Positions 17,600 to 26,390 of a stretch of 64,000 bases of DNA are shown here, in pieces (position 1 is the stretch's first letter; every line of letters begins with the position of its first letter). The notes under the pieces were generated by a model. That model was given only the letters and a program-made list of their open reading frames with translations. It was not told the origin of the DNA and made no database searches. The stretch is from Konateibacter massiliensis (lineage in GTDB: Bacteria > Bacillota > Clostridia > Lachnospirales > Lachnospiraceae). The stretch is from NCBI RefSeq assembly GCF_900184995.1, contig NZ_LT860097.1, forward strand, positions 186,001 through 250,000, in the 5' to 3' direction. The position numbers and the translations under genes were made by a program.

Positions 17600-19255
17600 A
17601 TGTTCAAAAACCCCATTATATCAGGATTTTATCCGGACCCTTCCATCTGTAGAGTGGAGGATGACTTTTATATTGTAAATTCCAGCTTTAGCTATTTTCC
17701 GGGGATTCCGATTTTTCACAGCAGGGATCTCGTCAATTGGAGGCAGCTTGGACATGTGCTGGATAGAAAAAGCCAGCTTCCGCTGAACTACAAAATGATT
17801 TCCGGCGGAATTTTCGCACCGACAATCCGCTATCACCAAGGTATTTACTATGTGATTACAACCAATATGTCGATGGGCTGTGTCAACTTTGTCGTCACAG
17901 CTGATAACCCGGCAGGACCTTGGTCCGAAATGCACATCATAGAAGGGGCAGACGGGATAGACCCATCTCTTTTCTTTGATGAGGATGGAAGCTGCTATTA
18001 TACAGGAACGACTCGGTTTGAGGAGAATGGTGAGTCAAAACAGGGAATCTGGTGTTCCAGGATTGACATAGGGAGTTTCAAATTGGTAGGAGAGAGAAAA
18101 ATCATCGGCGCAGGCGCACAGATAGATGCTCATTCACCGGAGGGGCCGCATATTTATAAAAAAGACGGCTGGTATTATCTGATGATTGCAGAGGGGGGAA
18201 CAGAGCATTATCATGCCGTGACGATAAGCCGCAGCAAAGAAATCTTCGGTCCTTATGAAAACTATCAGGGCAACCCGATTCTGACACATAGGCATTTGGG
18301 AAAAAATTACCCAATCTGTAATGTAGGGCATGGGGATTTGGTTGAGTTGAAGGATAATAGCTGGTATATGGTTCTGCTTGGCTCCAGATTGATGGACGGC
18401 TACCATAAGATTTTGGGAAGAGAGACCTTTCTTGTTCCTGTCACATGGGAGGATGGCTGGCCGGTCATTGCAGGAGGAAAGGTGGAGGGCGAATATCCAA
18501 AGCCGAAGCTTTCAGAATACAAAATGACAGGAGAGGGATGTCAAATTTTTGAGGATTGCCGGCTGGACAATTTTGATAAAGAGAACTTGGGAGCTGAGTG
18601 GAATTATCTTGGAACGCCTTATGAGGAGATTGTAAAGCTCGAAGGAGGCTTTTTAAAGCTAAAACTTATAAAAAACAGCTTAGTGCCTTGGGAATATCAC
18701 AATACAAAAGCAGATGTGTTTAAAAGGATTCAAGCAGGCATTGAGGAAAAGGAGTGTGCGGCATTCGTTGGAAGACGGCAGCAGCACATGCAGTTTGAGG
18801 CGGAGACCGCATTGCATTTCACACCTGTGGAGGAAGAGAAAGCCGGAATCGTCATATTGCAAAACGATGCCAATCAGGTGCGCCTTGAGGTGGCAAGAGA
18901 TGAAGAGCAGAAAATGGTAATCCGCTGTGTGAAGGTGATTTCTCATATTGACGGAGAAGGTGTTCAGCATTTTAAGGAAGAGGTATTAGGGGAAGAAGCA
19001 GTGAAAGAAACAGTGGAAGAAACGGAAGCCTTTACGCTGGGAATGATAGGAAAGGGTACAAAGTATAGTTTTTATAGGAAGAATCAATCTGGAAGCAGGA
19101 TGATGATAGCAGAAGAAGTTGACTGTGGATTTCTTGGATCTGAAACCGCAGGAGGTTTTGTGGGTGCCTATATCGGTATGTTTGCAGAGAGAGGAGAGGC
19201 GACAAAGAGTCGTTATGCACGGTTTGGATATTTTCGGTATGACGGTAAGAAGTAA
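17600..19255 (+). CDS. Glycoside hydrolase family 43 (beta-xylosidase / arabinofuranosidase type)
   Basis: This 551-residue two-domain GH43 has a five-blade propeller at residues 1-305, with catalytic base D13 in FYPDPSIC, a modulating Asp in GIDPSLFF and the acid Glu E181 in SPEGPHIY. It is followed by a beta-sandwich (about 325-550) of the beta-xylosidase C-terminal concanavalin-like type (GGFLKLKL, FVGRRQQHMQFEAET, GGFVGAYIGMFA). This layout is typical of intracellular xylosidases and arabinofuranosidases. It has no signal peptide. It would release pentose side chains while GH78 and GH2 remove rhamnose and galactose-type residues. Confidence 0.88.
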   Translation: MFKNPIISGFYPDPSICRVEDDFYIVNSSFSYFPGIPIFHSRDLVNWRQLGHVLDRKSQLPLNYKMISGGIFAPTIRYHQGIYYVITTNMSMGCVNFVVTADNPAGPWSEMHIIEGADGIDPSLFFDEDGSCYYTGTTRFEENGESKQGIWCSRIDIGSFKLVGERKIIGAGAQIDAHSPEGPHIYKKDGWYYLMIAEGGTEHYHAVTISRSKEIFGPYENYQGNPILTHRHLGKNYPICNVGHGDLVELKDNSWYMVLLGSRLMDGYHKILGRETFLVPVTWEDGWPVIAGGKVEGEYPKPKLSEYKMTGEGCQIFEDCRLDNFDKENLGAEWNYLGTPYEEIVKLEGGFLKLKLIKNSLVPWEYHNTKADVFKRIQAGIEEKECAAFVGRRQQHMQFEAETALHFTPVEEEKAGIVILQNDANQVRLEVARDEEQKMVIRCVKVISHIDGEGVQHFKEEVLGEEAVKETVEETEAFTLGMIGKGTKYSFYRKNQSGSRMMIAEEVDCGFLGSETAGGFVGAYIGMFAERGEATKSRYARFGYFRYDGKK

Positions 19256-19292
19256 GCGTCAAAATGGCATAATTAGATGGAGGAAAATTGAG

Positions 19293-20243
19293 ATGAAGAA
19301 AGCACTGTATCAAGTACCAAGAAACAAGCAGATAAGAGTCATCATTGACACAGACGCTTATGCGGAGGGTGACGACCAGTATGCAATTGCGCATGCGCTG
19401 CTGACACCGAAATTTGATGTTGTCGGGATTGTGGCGGCACATTTTGGAACACAGGAATATTCAGACAGCATGGAAAAGAGCTATGAAGAAATCGGGCGGA
19501 TTCTGGAGCTGATGGATATTCATGATGTTCCGGTATACAGAGGTGAGACGGCTGCCTTAAAGGATGAGAAGACGGCAGGGACATCTGAGGGGGCAAAATT
19601 TATTGCAGAGGAGGCGCTGAAGGACGATGACCGCCCGCTATTTGTGCTAAATATGGCGGCAATTACCAATCTGGCATCTGCATATCTGATGAAACCTGAA
19701 ATTGCCGCAAATATTACAGCGGTATGGATTGGCGGAGGTCCGTATGAAAAACAATTTACGGATTTTAATGCAGGAAATGATATTGAGGCAGCCAATGCAG
19801 TGCTTGGTTCGGAAATGGAATTGTGGCAGATACCGCTGAATGCATACACGATGATGGAAGTATCATTCCATGAATTGTTTGACAAGGTTCAGCCATATGG
19901 CAAAATTGGCTCTTATCTGGTAGAAAATCTGATGCGTGTCAATGAGATTGGCTGTGCCCTTAATTTGGACGACTTACCATTTACAAAAGAACTGAGCAGA
20001 GGTGCAAAGACCATGATGATCCGCTCCGGAGAGGGCTGGTCCTTGGGAGACAGCCCTGCTGTCGGAGTGCTCGTTACAATGCAGGATCATGACATGGAAT
20101 ACAGAAAAGCCCAGAGAATTAATTTGGATGGTACCTACGGTGATTACTTTAGGGAGAATCGTGTTATACGGGTTTACCAAGGCATTGACAGCAGAGTGAT
20201 TCTGGAGGATATGTTTGCCAAGTTGAAATATCATTTCGGTTAA
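19293..20243 (+). CDS. Nucleoside hydrolase-like protein
   Basis: This 316-residue protein has the inosine/uridine-preferring nucleoside hydrolase fold. The N-terminal metal site reads IDTDAYAEGDDQYAIAHAL. The usual form has DTDxxxDD spacing; here two extra residues precede DD. LNMAAITNLASAY and FNAGNDIEAANAVL (normally FN ... DPEAA) match later family motifs. Family members cleave N-ribosides using calcium. In this glycan locus it may act on a furanoside rather than a nucleoside. The start ATG 19293 follows GGAGGAAAA; a start at 19119 would lie inside the GH43 gene. Its stop overlaps the stop of the opposing AraC gene by four bases. Confidence 0.78.
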   Translation: MKKALYQVPRNKQIRVIIDTDAYAEGDDQYAIAHALLTPKFDVVGIVAAHFGTQEYSDSMEKSYEEIGRILELMDIHDVPVYRGETAALKDEKTAGTSEGAKFIAEEALKDDDRPLFVLNMAAITNLASAYLMKPEIAANITAVWIGGGPYEKQFTDFNAGNDIEAANAVLGSEMELWQIPLNAYTMMEVSFHELFDKVQPYGKIGSYLVENLMRVNEIGCALNLDDLPFTKELSRGAKTMMIRSGEGWSLGDSPAVGVLVTMQDHDMEYRKAQRINLDGTYGDYFRENRVIRVYQGIDSRVILEDMFAKLKYHFG

Positions 20244-21385
20244 TGTGTTGTGCTTTCCTTCTGATAAGAAGAAAACGGAAGAAATTTAGTGTCGTTGATA
20301 TGCAGCTTACGGTATTGCTGAGGTGACATATCATATTCTGCCCGAAACACTCTGGAAAAGTGATCGGAGGAGTGATAGCCGATTCGCTCTGCGATTTCTC
20401 CTATTTTTAGTTCCGTATTTGCCAAATAATCCAAAGCATCGGACAGACGCAGCTTTTTAATCAGGTCAGTGTAGGTGTGGCCTGTGTTTTGCCGGATAAG
20501 CGTGCTCAAATGAGGCTCGCTGTAGTGAAAAAGCTCTGCGAGCGTAGACAGGGTGAGTGTCTGATAGTTGTGCTGGATATATTGCAATACAAGCGAAAAG
20601 TCAGCGCCCATCTGATAATTATAAAATTGAAGTGTCTGACTGTAATTGCGAAGCAGGGAGGAAAAGAAAAGGTTGACCCAGTTGATGCAGCAGTTATTGC
20701 TGTAAGCATCCGTACGGCTGCATTCTCCCATCAAGTTGCGCAATATCTTTTTCAGCCACAGATTGTCCCGGGTGAAAAAAAGTAGATAGTTTGGATGAGA
20801 TTCGCCCTGCAAAATGGTACGGAAAAAATAGGAAAGCAAATCCTTACCGGACAACAGAGAAAAAAATGTCGTCTCAAACGTACTTTTCCGAAGCATAATG
20901 GTAAACACGGTGGAATCGTCATCAAGGATAATATCGTGCTCGGAGGAGGGCGCAATAATGCAAAGCTCTCCCTCCTGCATAATCCTGGTTGTATTCTCAA
21001 ACGTAAAATGGCATTTTCCCTGTGTTACATAATTGATCTCAAAATAATTGTGATAGTGCGGCTGGGGTCTTGTGTAACGGGGATGCCTGATGACAAAGAC
21101 ATCTCTTGCAGAGGGAATGATGTCATTTTCCGGAACTGTAGATTTAACCGGCTCAAGCCAATTAGGATACAGGGTAAGTGTCAAGGAATTAATGACATGT
21201 TCGAACTCTGCGTCTGTCATATCGTCATAAAAAACCTCTGAATTGGGAAGTGTGCAGGTTTCCCGCAGAAGTCCTTTTCTATATAGGTAGTCGCTCATCT
21301 CTACGAACTGAAGGCGATTGCCCGTCCGCATGTAATAATCCTTTAAATGCTGCTGAAACTCTCCATATGTGATATAGTACGGCAT
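20240..21385 (-). CDS. AraC family regulator with N-terminal cupin
   Basis: This 381-residue AraC-type activator has a cupin-like sensing domain at about residues 100-180 (RPQPHYHNYFEINYVTQGKCHFTFENTTRIMQEGELCIIAP). The C-terminal double helix-turn-helix is at about 275-370, with TLSTLAELFHYSEPHLSTLIRQNTG and IGEIAERIGYHSSDHFSRVFRAEYDMSPQQYR. It has a clear RBS (TAGGAGGT) before ATG 21385. It sits between the two blocks of the glycan locus, divergent from the ABC importer block and tail-to-tail with the GH block. It is the obvious candidate regulator, with the inducer probably a released sugar. Confidence 0.9.
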   Translation of the reverse strand: MPYYITYGEFQQHLKDYYMRTGNRLQFVEMSDYLYRKGLLRETCTLPNSEVFYDDMTDAEFEHVINSLTLTLYPNWLEPVKSTVPENDIIPSARDVFVIRHPRYTRPQPHYHNYFEINYVTQGKCHFTFENTTRIMQEGELCIIAPSSEHDIILDDDSTVFTIMLRKSTFETTFFSLLSGKDLLSYFFRTILQGESHPNYLLFFTRDNLWLKKILRNLMGECSRTDAYSNNCCINWVNLFFSSLLRNYSQTLQFYNYQMGADFSLVLQYIQHNYQTLTLSTLAELFHYSEPHLSTLIRQNTGHTYTDLIKKLRLSDALDYLANTELKIGEIAERIGYHSSDHFSRVFRAEYDMSPQQYRKLHINDTKFLPFSSYQKESTTH

Positions 21386-21428
21386 AGTTACCTCCTAACT
21401 TGTGCTTGTTTTTCTTTGGTTATATTCC

Positions 21429-21457
21429 AGTATAACAAGTACCGGCAAGTTACACAA
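21429..21457 (-). promoter_or_regulatory. Promoter of the AraC regulator
   Basis: On the minus strand TTGTGT (rc of 21452-21457), a 17-base spacer and TATACT (rc of 21429-21434) precede the AraC start. The importer promoter should lie in the remaining 21458-21575, where no strong consensus pair was found, as expected for an activator-dependent promoter. Confidence 0.55.
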
Positions 21458-21575
21458 GGAATACTATCTGAAAATATATCGGATTGTTATGAAAATACTA
21501 CATGGAGTTTTAATGCAGAGGCAGATAAAATAAAGTCAGAACTAAAGGTCAAACAAATTCTAGGAGGATAAAAAA

Positions 21576-22781
21576 ATGAAGAAGAAATTATTAGCTATGC
21601 TTCTTGGCCTTACGATGGTGGGTACATTGATGGGCTGTGGAAGTGGAAGTACGCAGACTGGCTCGGAGAGTACAAGCGATGCAGCGGAGACGACCCAGGA
21701 GAGCAGTACGGATACGTCAACTACAGATGCAGCAGGCACAGATACGGCGGACACTGAGACAACTGCCACCTATCCGGAGGAAAAGGTTTTAATCGGCGTG
21801 GAGCTTTATGATCCGACCGAGTCTGAAACTTTGGCAATGCAGGTTTATTTCAGACAGCTTGCAAATACCTATAACGTAGAATTCAAATATTCAGAGGCAA
21901 TTACGGATGCGGATTCAGAGATGAAATTTATTGAAGATTGTGCAATGGCAGGCTGCCAAGGATTTTTCGCTTACTATAGTGTAACCGGAGCGCAGCAGAT
22001 TCAGAGCGTAATCGACTATGGAATGTATTATTACGGAATGTATGATGAGGCTTCCTATGAAGAGTTTGCAAGTGATCCTTACTACCTTGGCTATGTATTG
22101 GCAGGCGGAGATGAGTATGACAAGGGTAAGGCACTGGGAGAATGGGTTGTTGAAAAAGGATACAAAAATGTCGTGTATGCCAACGGCGGTGCAGATTTTG
22201 GTGTAGGACAATTTGTGGACAGACAAAATGGTTTTATGGATGCTGTCGGCTCCGATGTAAAGGTGACAGTAGTGAGCGGCTTCCCGGGAGACCAGTTCTT
22301 TGCGGATCAGGCAGCGGCACTTTCCACAGAGGGCTTGGAGGCGGTAGTTGCTTCCTTTAACGGAATTGACTTTTGGGCACAGCCGATTGCTTCCGCAGGT
22401 TTGACAGATACGGTAGCTTTGGCAACGATCGGTTCCTTGAATGACACTTATCTGAACGCGTTTGATAATAATACCTGTTCTTTACTTGTGTCAAATAACA
22501 TCAATGCTTACGGAATTGCCATTCCGATGATTTGTAATGCAGTGGACGGCAACAATGATGCCTATCTGGTGGATGGAAAAGCATTTGAGTTGAGCACAGA
22601 TTTCTGGCTGATTGATAATTCAGAGGATTGCAAGAAGCTATATACGATATTGACAGGAGAGGGAATTTTTACAGCAGAGCAGTTAATGCAGCTAAGTGTA
22701 AAACAAAATCCAAGCGCTTCCGTTTCTACGTTGGAAGAGATTTTGGCAACAGGAAGTTTAGAGAATGTATTAGCAAAATAA
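21576..22781 (+). CDS. Sugar-binding lipoprotein of a ribose-type ABC importer
   Basis: This 401-residue periplasmic-binding-protein-like lipoprotein begins with a lipoprotein signal (MKKKLLAMLLGLTMVGTLMGC, lipobox LMGC, Cys21). A Ser/Thr-rich linker to about residue 65 precedes a two-lobe type I binding domain. RBS AGGAGG precedes ATG 21576. It is tethered to the outer face of the membrane and would pass substrate to the permeases at 24390-26390. Direct neighbours link it to GH3, GH78 and a sugar phosphomutase, so the ligand is probably an oligosaccharide or glycoside. The exact ligand is not predictable. Confidence 0.85.
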   Translation: MKKKLLAMLLGLTMVGTLMGCGSGSTQTGSESTSDAAETTQESSTDTSTTDAAGTDTADTETTATYPEEKVLIGVELYDPTESETLAMQVYFRQLANTYNVEFKYSEAITDADSEMKFIEDCAMAGCQGFFAYYSVTGAQQIQSVIDYGMYYYGMYDEASYEEFASDPYYLGYVLAGGDEYDKGKALGEWVVEKGYKNVVYANGGADFGVGQFVDRQNGFMDAVGSDVKVTVVSGFPGDQFFADQAAALSTEGLEAVVASFNGIDFWAQPIASAGLTDTVALATIGSLNDTYLNAFDNNTCSLLVSNNINAYGIAIPMICNAVDGNNDAYLVDGKAFELSTDFWLIDNSEDCKKLYTILTGEGIFTAEQLMQLSVKQNPSASVSTLEEILATGSLENVLAK

Positions 22782-22797
22782 TTCGTAAATCAACGCT

Positions 22798-22830
22798 TGT
22801 AACCGGCAAATTGCAAACTTGCCGGTTACA
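22798..22830 (+). terminator. Intra-operon hairpin after the binding-protein gene
   Basis: TGTAACCGGCAA (22798-22809) and TTGCCGGTTACA (22819-22830) make a perfect 12-bp stem with a 9-base loop and no T run after it. Hairpins at this place commonly protect the 3' end of binding-protein mRNA or attenuate reading into the ATPase gene, so that more binding protein than transporter is made. Confidence 0.75.
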
Positions 22831-22861
22831 CTACATTTCAGGTATATGGAGAACAAACAAT

Positions 22862-24373
22862 ATGGAGAAAAACAGAGAAGTTTTATTTGAGGCAAAGGAT
22901 ATATGTAAGAATTTCGGTTCCACCGCCGCACTCAAGCACGTTAATTTGACAGTATACCGCGGGGAAGTAAGAGGCCTGATCGGAGAAAACGGCTCCGGGA
23001 AATCTACCATATCCTCAATTGCGGCGGGTATGCAGCCGCCGACAAGCGGAGAGATGTATTTCAAAGGGCAGCTTCATAATCCTTCTACAATGATAGAAGG
23101 AGCAAAGGCAGGCTTTGGAATGATTGTGCAGGAGATGGGAACGATATCGGGAATCACGGTTGCTCAGAATATCTTTCTGGGAAATGAAAAGCTGTTTAAG
23201 CGTTACGGTTTGATCAGCATGAAGGAGATGAACCGGGAGGCAAAAAAAGCATTGGATGCAATCGGCTTTACCGAATGCAGACCGGACATGTATATAGATG
23301 AGCTGAATATGCAGGACAGAAAGCTGGTAGAAATCGCAAAGGTGATGTGGAATAACCCGGAGGTGCTCGTAGTGGACGAGACGACAACGGCGCTTTCCCA
23401 AAAGGGCAGGGAGATTATTTACAAGCTGATGAAGAAAATGAAGGCAGAAAAGAAAGCCGTATTGTTTATATCCCATGACTTGGAGGAGACGATGGAGCAC
23501 TGTGATACACTGACCGTGCTTCGAGACGGTGAGCTTGTCACGACCTTGGACAAGAGCGAATTTGAAGCGGGAAAGGTAAAGTCTTGTATGGTAGGGCGTG
23601 AGATAGGCGAGCATTACTACCGCGAAGACAAAGTCTGCTCCTATGACGAAGAGGTTGTGATCCGGGTGGAAAATGTTACAACCGGAAGAGGGCTTACCGA
23701 AAATGTGAGCTTTAAATTACATAAGGGTGAAATCCTTGGAATAGGAGGATTGTCTCACTGTGGTATGCATGAGCTTGGACGTGCTGTATTTGGAGAAGAG
23801 CCGATTGTGACCGGAAGGGTCGTATATGCACCGACTGGCGAGGTAATTGAAAATGCCAGAGTAGCGATGAAGCATGAGATGGGATATGTGTCCAAAAACC
23901 GCGATATTGAGGCTTTGGTACTTACCGCAAGTATACGGGATAACATTATCGGTGCCGGCTTTGACCAAGTTTCCAAATTAGGTATCATAACGCCGAGGGC
24001 AGAGGAAGCCTATGTGGAAAAGCAGGTGGAAGCACTTAGCATCAAATGCAGGGACATTGATCAGCCTGTGAAGTTTTTATCAGGCGGTAACAAGCAAAAG
24101 GTTGTATTTGGCAAATGGATTGGCAGAGACACCAAAATTCTCTTGTTGGACTGCCCGACAAGAGGCGTTGACATCGGTGTCAAGGCGGCGATGTATGAGA
24201 TGATGGAGAAAATGAAGGCAGAAGGAAAATCAATTCTGATGATTTCGGAGGAAATGACGGAGCTGATTGGAATGTGTGACAGGCTTTTGATTATGAAGGA
24301 CGGAATTATTTCAGGCGAATTACAAAGAAGTGACAGCTTAGATGAAAAATCTGTCATAGAAAATATGATTTAG
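22862..24373 (+). CDS. Sugar ABC transporter ATP-binding protein (RbsA/MglA type, double ATPase)
   Basis: This 503-residue protein has two ATPase halves. The first has Walker A GENGSGKST (about residue 42), VQEMGTISGITVAQNI and Walker B VLVVDETTTAL. The second has the degenerate P-loop expected for RbsA-type proteins (GIGGLSHCGMHELGRAVFG), then signature LSGGNKQKVVFGKW and LLLDCPTRGVDIG. It energises the two permeases downstream. I start at ATG 22862; a longer frame from 22628 overlaps the binding-protein gene and would read through the hairpin. It is separated from the permease gene by 16 bases. Confidence 0.9.
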   Translation: MEKNREVLFEAKDICKNFGSTAALKHVNLTVYRGEVRGLIGENGSGKSTISSIAAGMQPPTSGEMYFKGQLHNPSTMIEGAKAGFGMIVQEMGTISGITVAQNIFLGNEKLFKRYGLISMKEMNREAKKALDAIGFTECRPDMYIDELNMQDRKLVEIAKVMWNNPEVLVVDETTTALSQKGREIIYKLMKKMKAEKKAVLFISHDLEETMEHCDTLTVLRDGELVTTLDKSEFEAGKVKSCMVGREIGEHYYREDKVCSYDEEVVIRVENVTTGRGLTENVSFKLHKGEILGIGGLSHCGMHELGRAVFGEEPIVTGRVVYAPTGEVIENARVAMKHEMGYVSKNRDIEALVLTASIRDNIIGAGFDQVSKLGIITPRAEEAYVEKQVEALSIKCRDIDQPVKFLSGGNKQKVVFGKWIGRDTKILLLDCPTRGVDIGVKAAMYEMMEKMKAEGKSILMISEEMTELIGMCDRLLIMKDGIISGELQRSDSLDEKSVIENMI

Positions 24374-24389
24374 GATAGGAGGCAAAACA

Positions 24390-25352
24390 ATGACAGGTGA
24401 AAAAAGTAAACAGTTCATCATAAGCAAAGAAAAGTTAATAAATGCGGTGCCTATTCTCGGCATGCTGCTGGTCATTCTTGTCTTTGCGGTTTTAACGGGC
24501 GGAAAAAGTGTCAGTGCAGTAAATTTAAAGGTTTTGACCAATCAGTTTATTATGACGGCATTGGTTGCAATCGGAATGGTATATTGCTTTGCGTGCGGAG
24601 CACTTGATATGTCGGCAGGAGGAAGTCTTTGCCTGTCTGCAATCGTGGGGGCACTCGCAGGTGTTAAGAGCGGAAGCTTCGCCCTAATGATGGTTGTAAC
24701 CGTTGTGGTGGCAATGCTTATTGCATTGTTAAAAGGAGTAGTGGCAGCCTACTTAACTCTGCCGGTATTTATTGTCACAATTATTTTCGGAAGCCTCTTA
24801 TCGGCAATCGGACTGGTGCTTTTGGGTGACCAGACGATATTGTCTGTCAGGGATATTGTGAAAATGAAGGATTTAACGATAGTGAATATTGTCTTTATTG
24901 TTGGATTTTTTCTAATAGCTATGATTGTTTTTAATTATACAAAAATTGGAAAATCATGTAAGCTGCAAGGCGGAAATCCACTGGCTTCCGGTCAGTCAGG
25001 CATTGATGCGAAGAAAACAATTATTATCTCTTTTTTGATAAGCGGTGTGGGCATTGCACTGGCAGCAATTATCACAATTTTGAAAACAAAGACGGTAACG
25101 GCAGCCTCAGGCGGCACAATCGGAAATGATGTGCTGGTGGCAATCGTACTGGGCGGTATGCCTCTTACGGGCGGACCAAAGAGTAAAATAAGCGCAGCAC
25201 TGGTTGGAGCGGCTACGATTACGATTTTAAACAACGGATTGAGCCTTTGCAATGTCTCCAACGATATGATTCAGATTGTGCGAGGCATTATCTTTATCTT
25301 GGTTGTATTTATTACCTCTATGACATATAGAACGAAGCTATTGCCGCGCTAA
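24390..25352 (+). CDS. Sugar ABC transporter permease 1 (RbsC family)
   Basis: This 320-residue permease has about nine to ten membrane segments and the RbsC-type features GMVYCFACGALDMSAGG (residues about 60-77), QGGNPLASGQSGIDAKK in the cytoplasmic coupling region and VLGGMPLTGGPKS near the end. It forms the membrane channel with the next gene product. RBS GATAGGAGG precedes ATG 24390. Confidence 0.88.
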   Translation: MTGEKSKQFIISKEKLINAVPILGMLLVILVFAVLTGGKSVSAVNLKVLTNQFIMTALVAIGMVYCFACGALDMSAGGSLCLSAIVGALAGVKSGSFALMMVVTVVVAMLIALLKGVVAAYLTLPVFIVTIIFGSLLSAIGLVLLGDQTILSVRDIVKMKDLTIVNIVFIVGFFLIAMIVFNYTKIGKSCKLQGGNPLASGQSGIDAKKTIIISFLISGVGIALAAIITILKTKTVTAASGGTIGNDVLVAIVLGGMPLTGGPKSKISAALVGAATITILNNGLSLCNVSNDMIQIVRGIIFILVVFITSMTYRTKLLPR

Positions 25353-25373
25353 GACAGGCAGAAGGAGATTGAA

Positions 25374-26390
25374 ATGGATAAAACAAAGAAAATTCTTAAG
25401 AATTTAATGATGGTGATTATCATTCCCCTCACCGTTTATATCATATTCTGGCTACTTTGCAGGGCAAAGGGCGTCACCAATTTCGGTGTCGGAACGGATC
25501 TTCGCGTTATTCTGAGAAATACCGTGTACACCGGCTTTATCGCGCTGGCGGTATCCTACAATTTGACTTCCGGTCGTTTTGATTTCAGTATCGGAAGCAC
25601 ATTGATTTTATCGACGATACTTGGCTCCCTTATCACTCTGCAATTTAATCTGGGACCTGTGGCACTTTTGCTTTTGAGCCTGTTCTTTGGCGCTGTAATC
25701 GGGGCAATCAGCGGAACCGTATATACGCTGCTTGGACTGCCGCCAATGGTTGTAACACTTGGTCTTGCTATGATTTATGAGGCGATAGGTTTTAAAATCA
25801 CAGCAGGTGCCGGAGTAAAGCTGATTGGAAAAAATGAGCTGTTAATCTGGAGCCAGCAGCCCTATGTTTATATTCTAAGTATTGCAATTGTTGCAATTTT
25901 ATATATTGCATTAAATAAAACAAAATTTGGCTTTGATACATTTTCCCTTCGAAGCGGGCAGGAAATTGCCGTAAATACAGGAATAAATGAGAAGAAAAAT
26001 GCAATCATCTGTTTTTCAATCGGGGGGCTGTGCATGGCGGCAGCAGGTGTGGTCAACTTATCTGTGCTCGGAACGGTGACACCGGAGCTTGGACTTGGAA
26101 GCGCCTCCTATATGCAAAATGCCTTTTTACCTATGTTCATCGGTAATATCTTGGCGAAATACTTTGATCGAAACACAGGTGTTATCATGGGAGCGCTGAC
26201 GCAGTCTGTTATCTTTGCGGGAATTGGAAAGCTTGGGGTTCCGTCCGCGTGGCAGTCGGTTATTACCGGAATCATCGTACTGGTATTTTTCGCATATTCC
26301 TTTAACGCGTATAAGATTGTGGAATTTAAAATGTTCAAGGAGAAAAAGGCTAAGGCAGAGGCAGCAATGAACAAAAGGAGTGCATTATGA
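25374..26390 (+). CDS. Sugar ABC transporter permease 2 (RbsC family)
   Basis: This is a 338-residue RbsC-like permease, paralogous to the preceding gene but diverged. AVSYNLTSGRFDFSIGS takes the place of the membrane-domain motif and LRSGQEIAVNTGINEKKNAI that of the coupling region. The C-terminal KEKKAKAEAAMNKR tail is basic and cytoplasmic. Two different permeases imply a heterodimeric channel. Its stop overlaps the GH3 start (ATGA), indicating translational coupling between import and hydrolysis. Confidence 0.88.
   Translation: MDKTKKILKNLMMVIIIPLTVYIIFWLLCRAKGVTNFGVGTDLRVILRNTVYTGFIALAVSYNLTSGRFDFSIGSTLILSTILGSLITLQFNLGPVALLLLSLFFGAVIGAISGTVYTLLGLPPMVVTLGLAMIYEAIGFKITAGAGVKLIGKNELLIWSQQPYVYILSIAIVAILYIALNKTKFGFDTFSLRSGQEIAVNTGINEKKNAIICFSIGGLCMAAAGVVNLSVLGTVTPELGLGSASYMQNAFLPMFIGNILAKYFDRNTGVIMGALTQSVIFAGIGKLGVPSAWQSVITGIIVLVFFAYSFNAYKIVEFKMFKEKKAKAEAAMNKRSAL

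Noticed and set aside
19119-19292. Longer start of the nucleoside-hydrolase-like gene
   Set aside because: The upstream part is the GH43 gene read in another frame; a good RBS lies before ATG 19293.
20477-21241. Plus-strand reading frames within the AraC gene
   Set aside because: They lie entirely on the complementary strand of a clear AraC gene and show no domain.
22628-22861. Extended N-terminus for the RbsA-type ATPase
   Set aside because: The extension overlaps the binding-protein gene and crosses the hairpin at 22798-22830; the family N-terminus starts at 22862.
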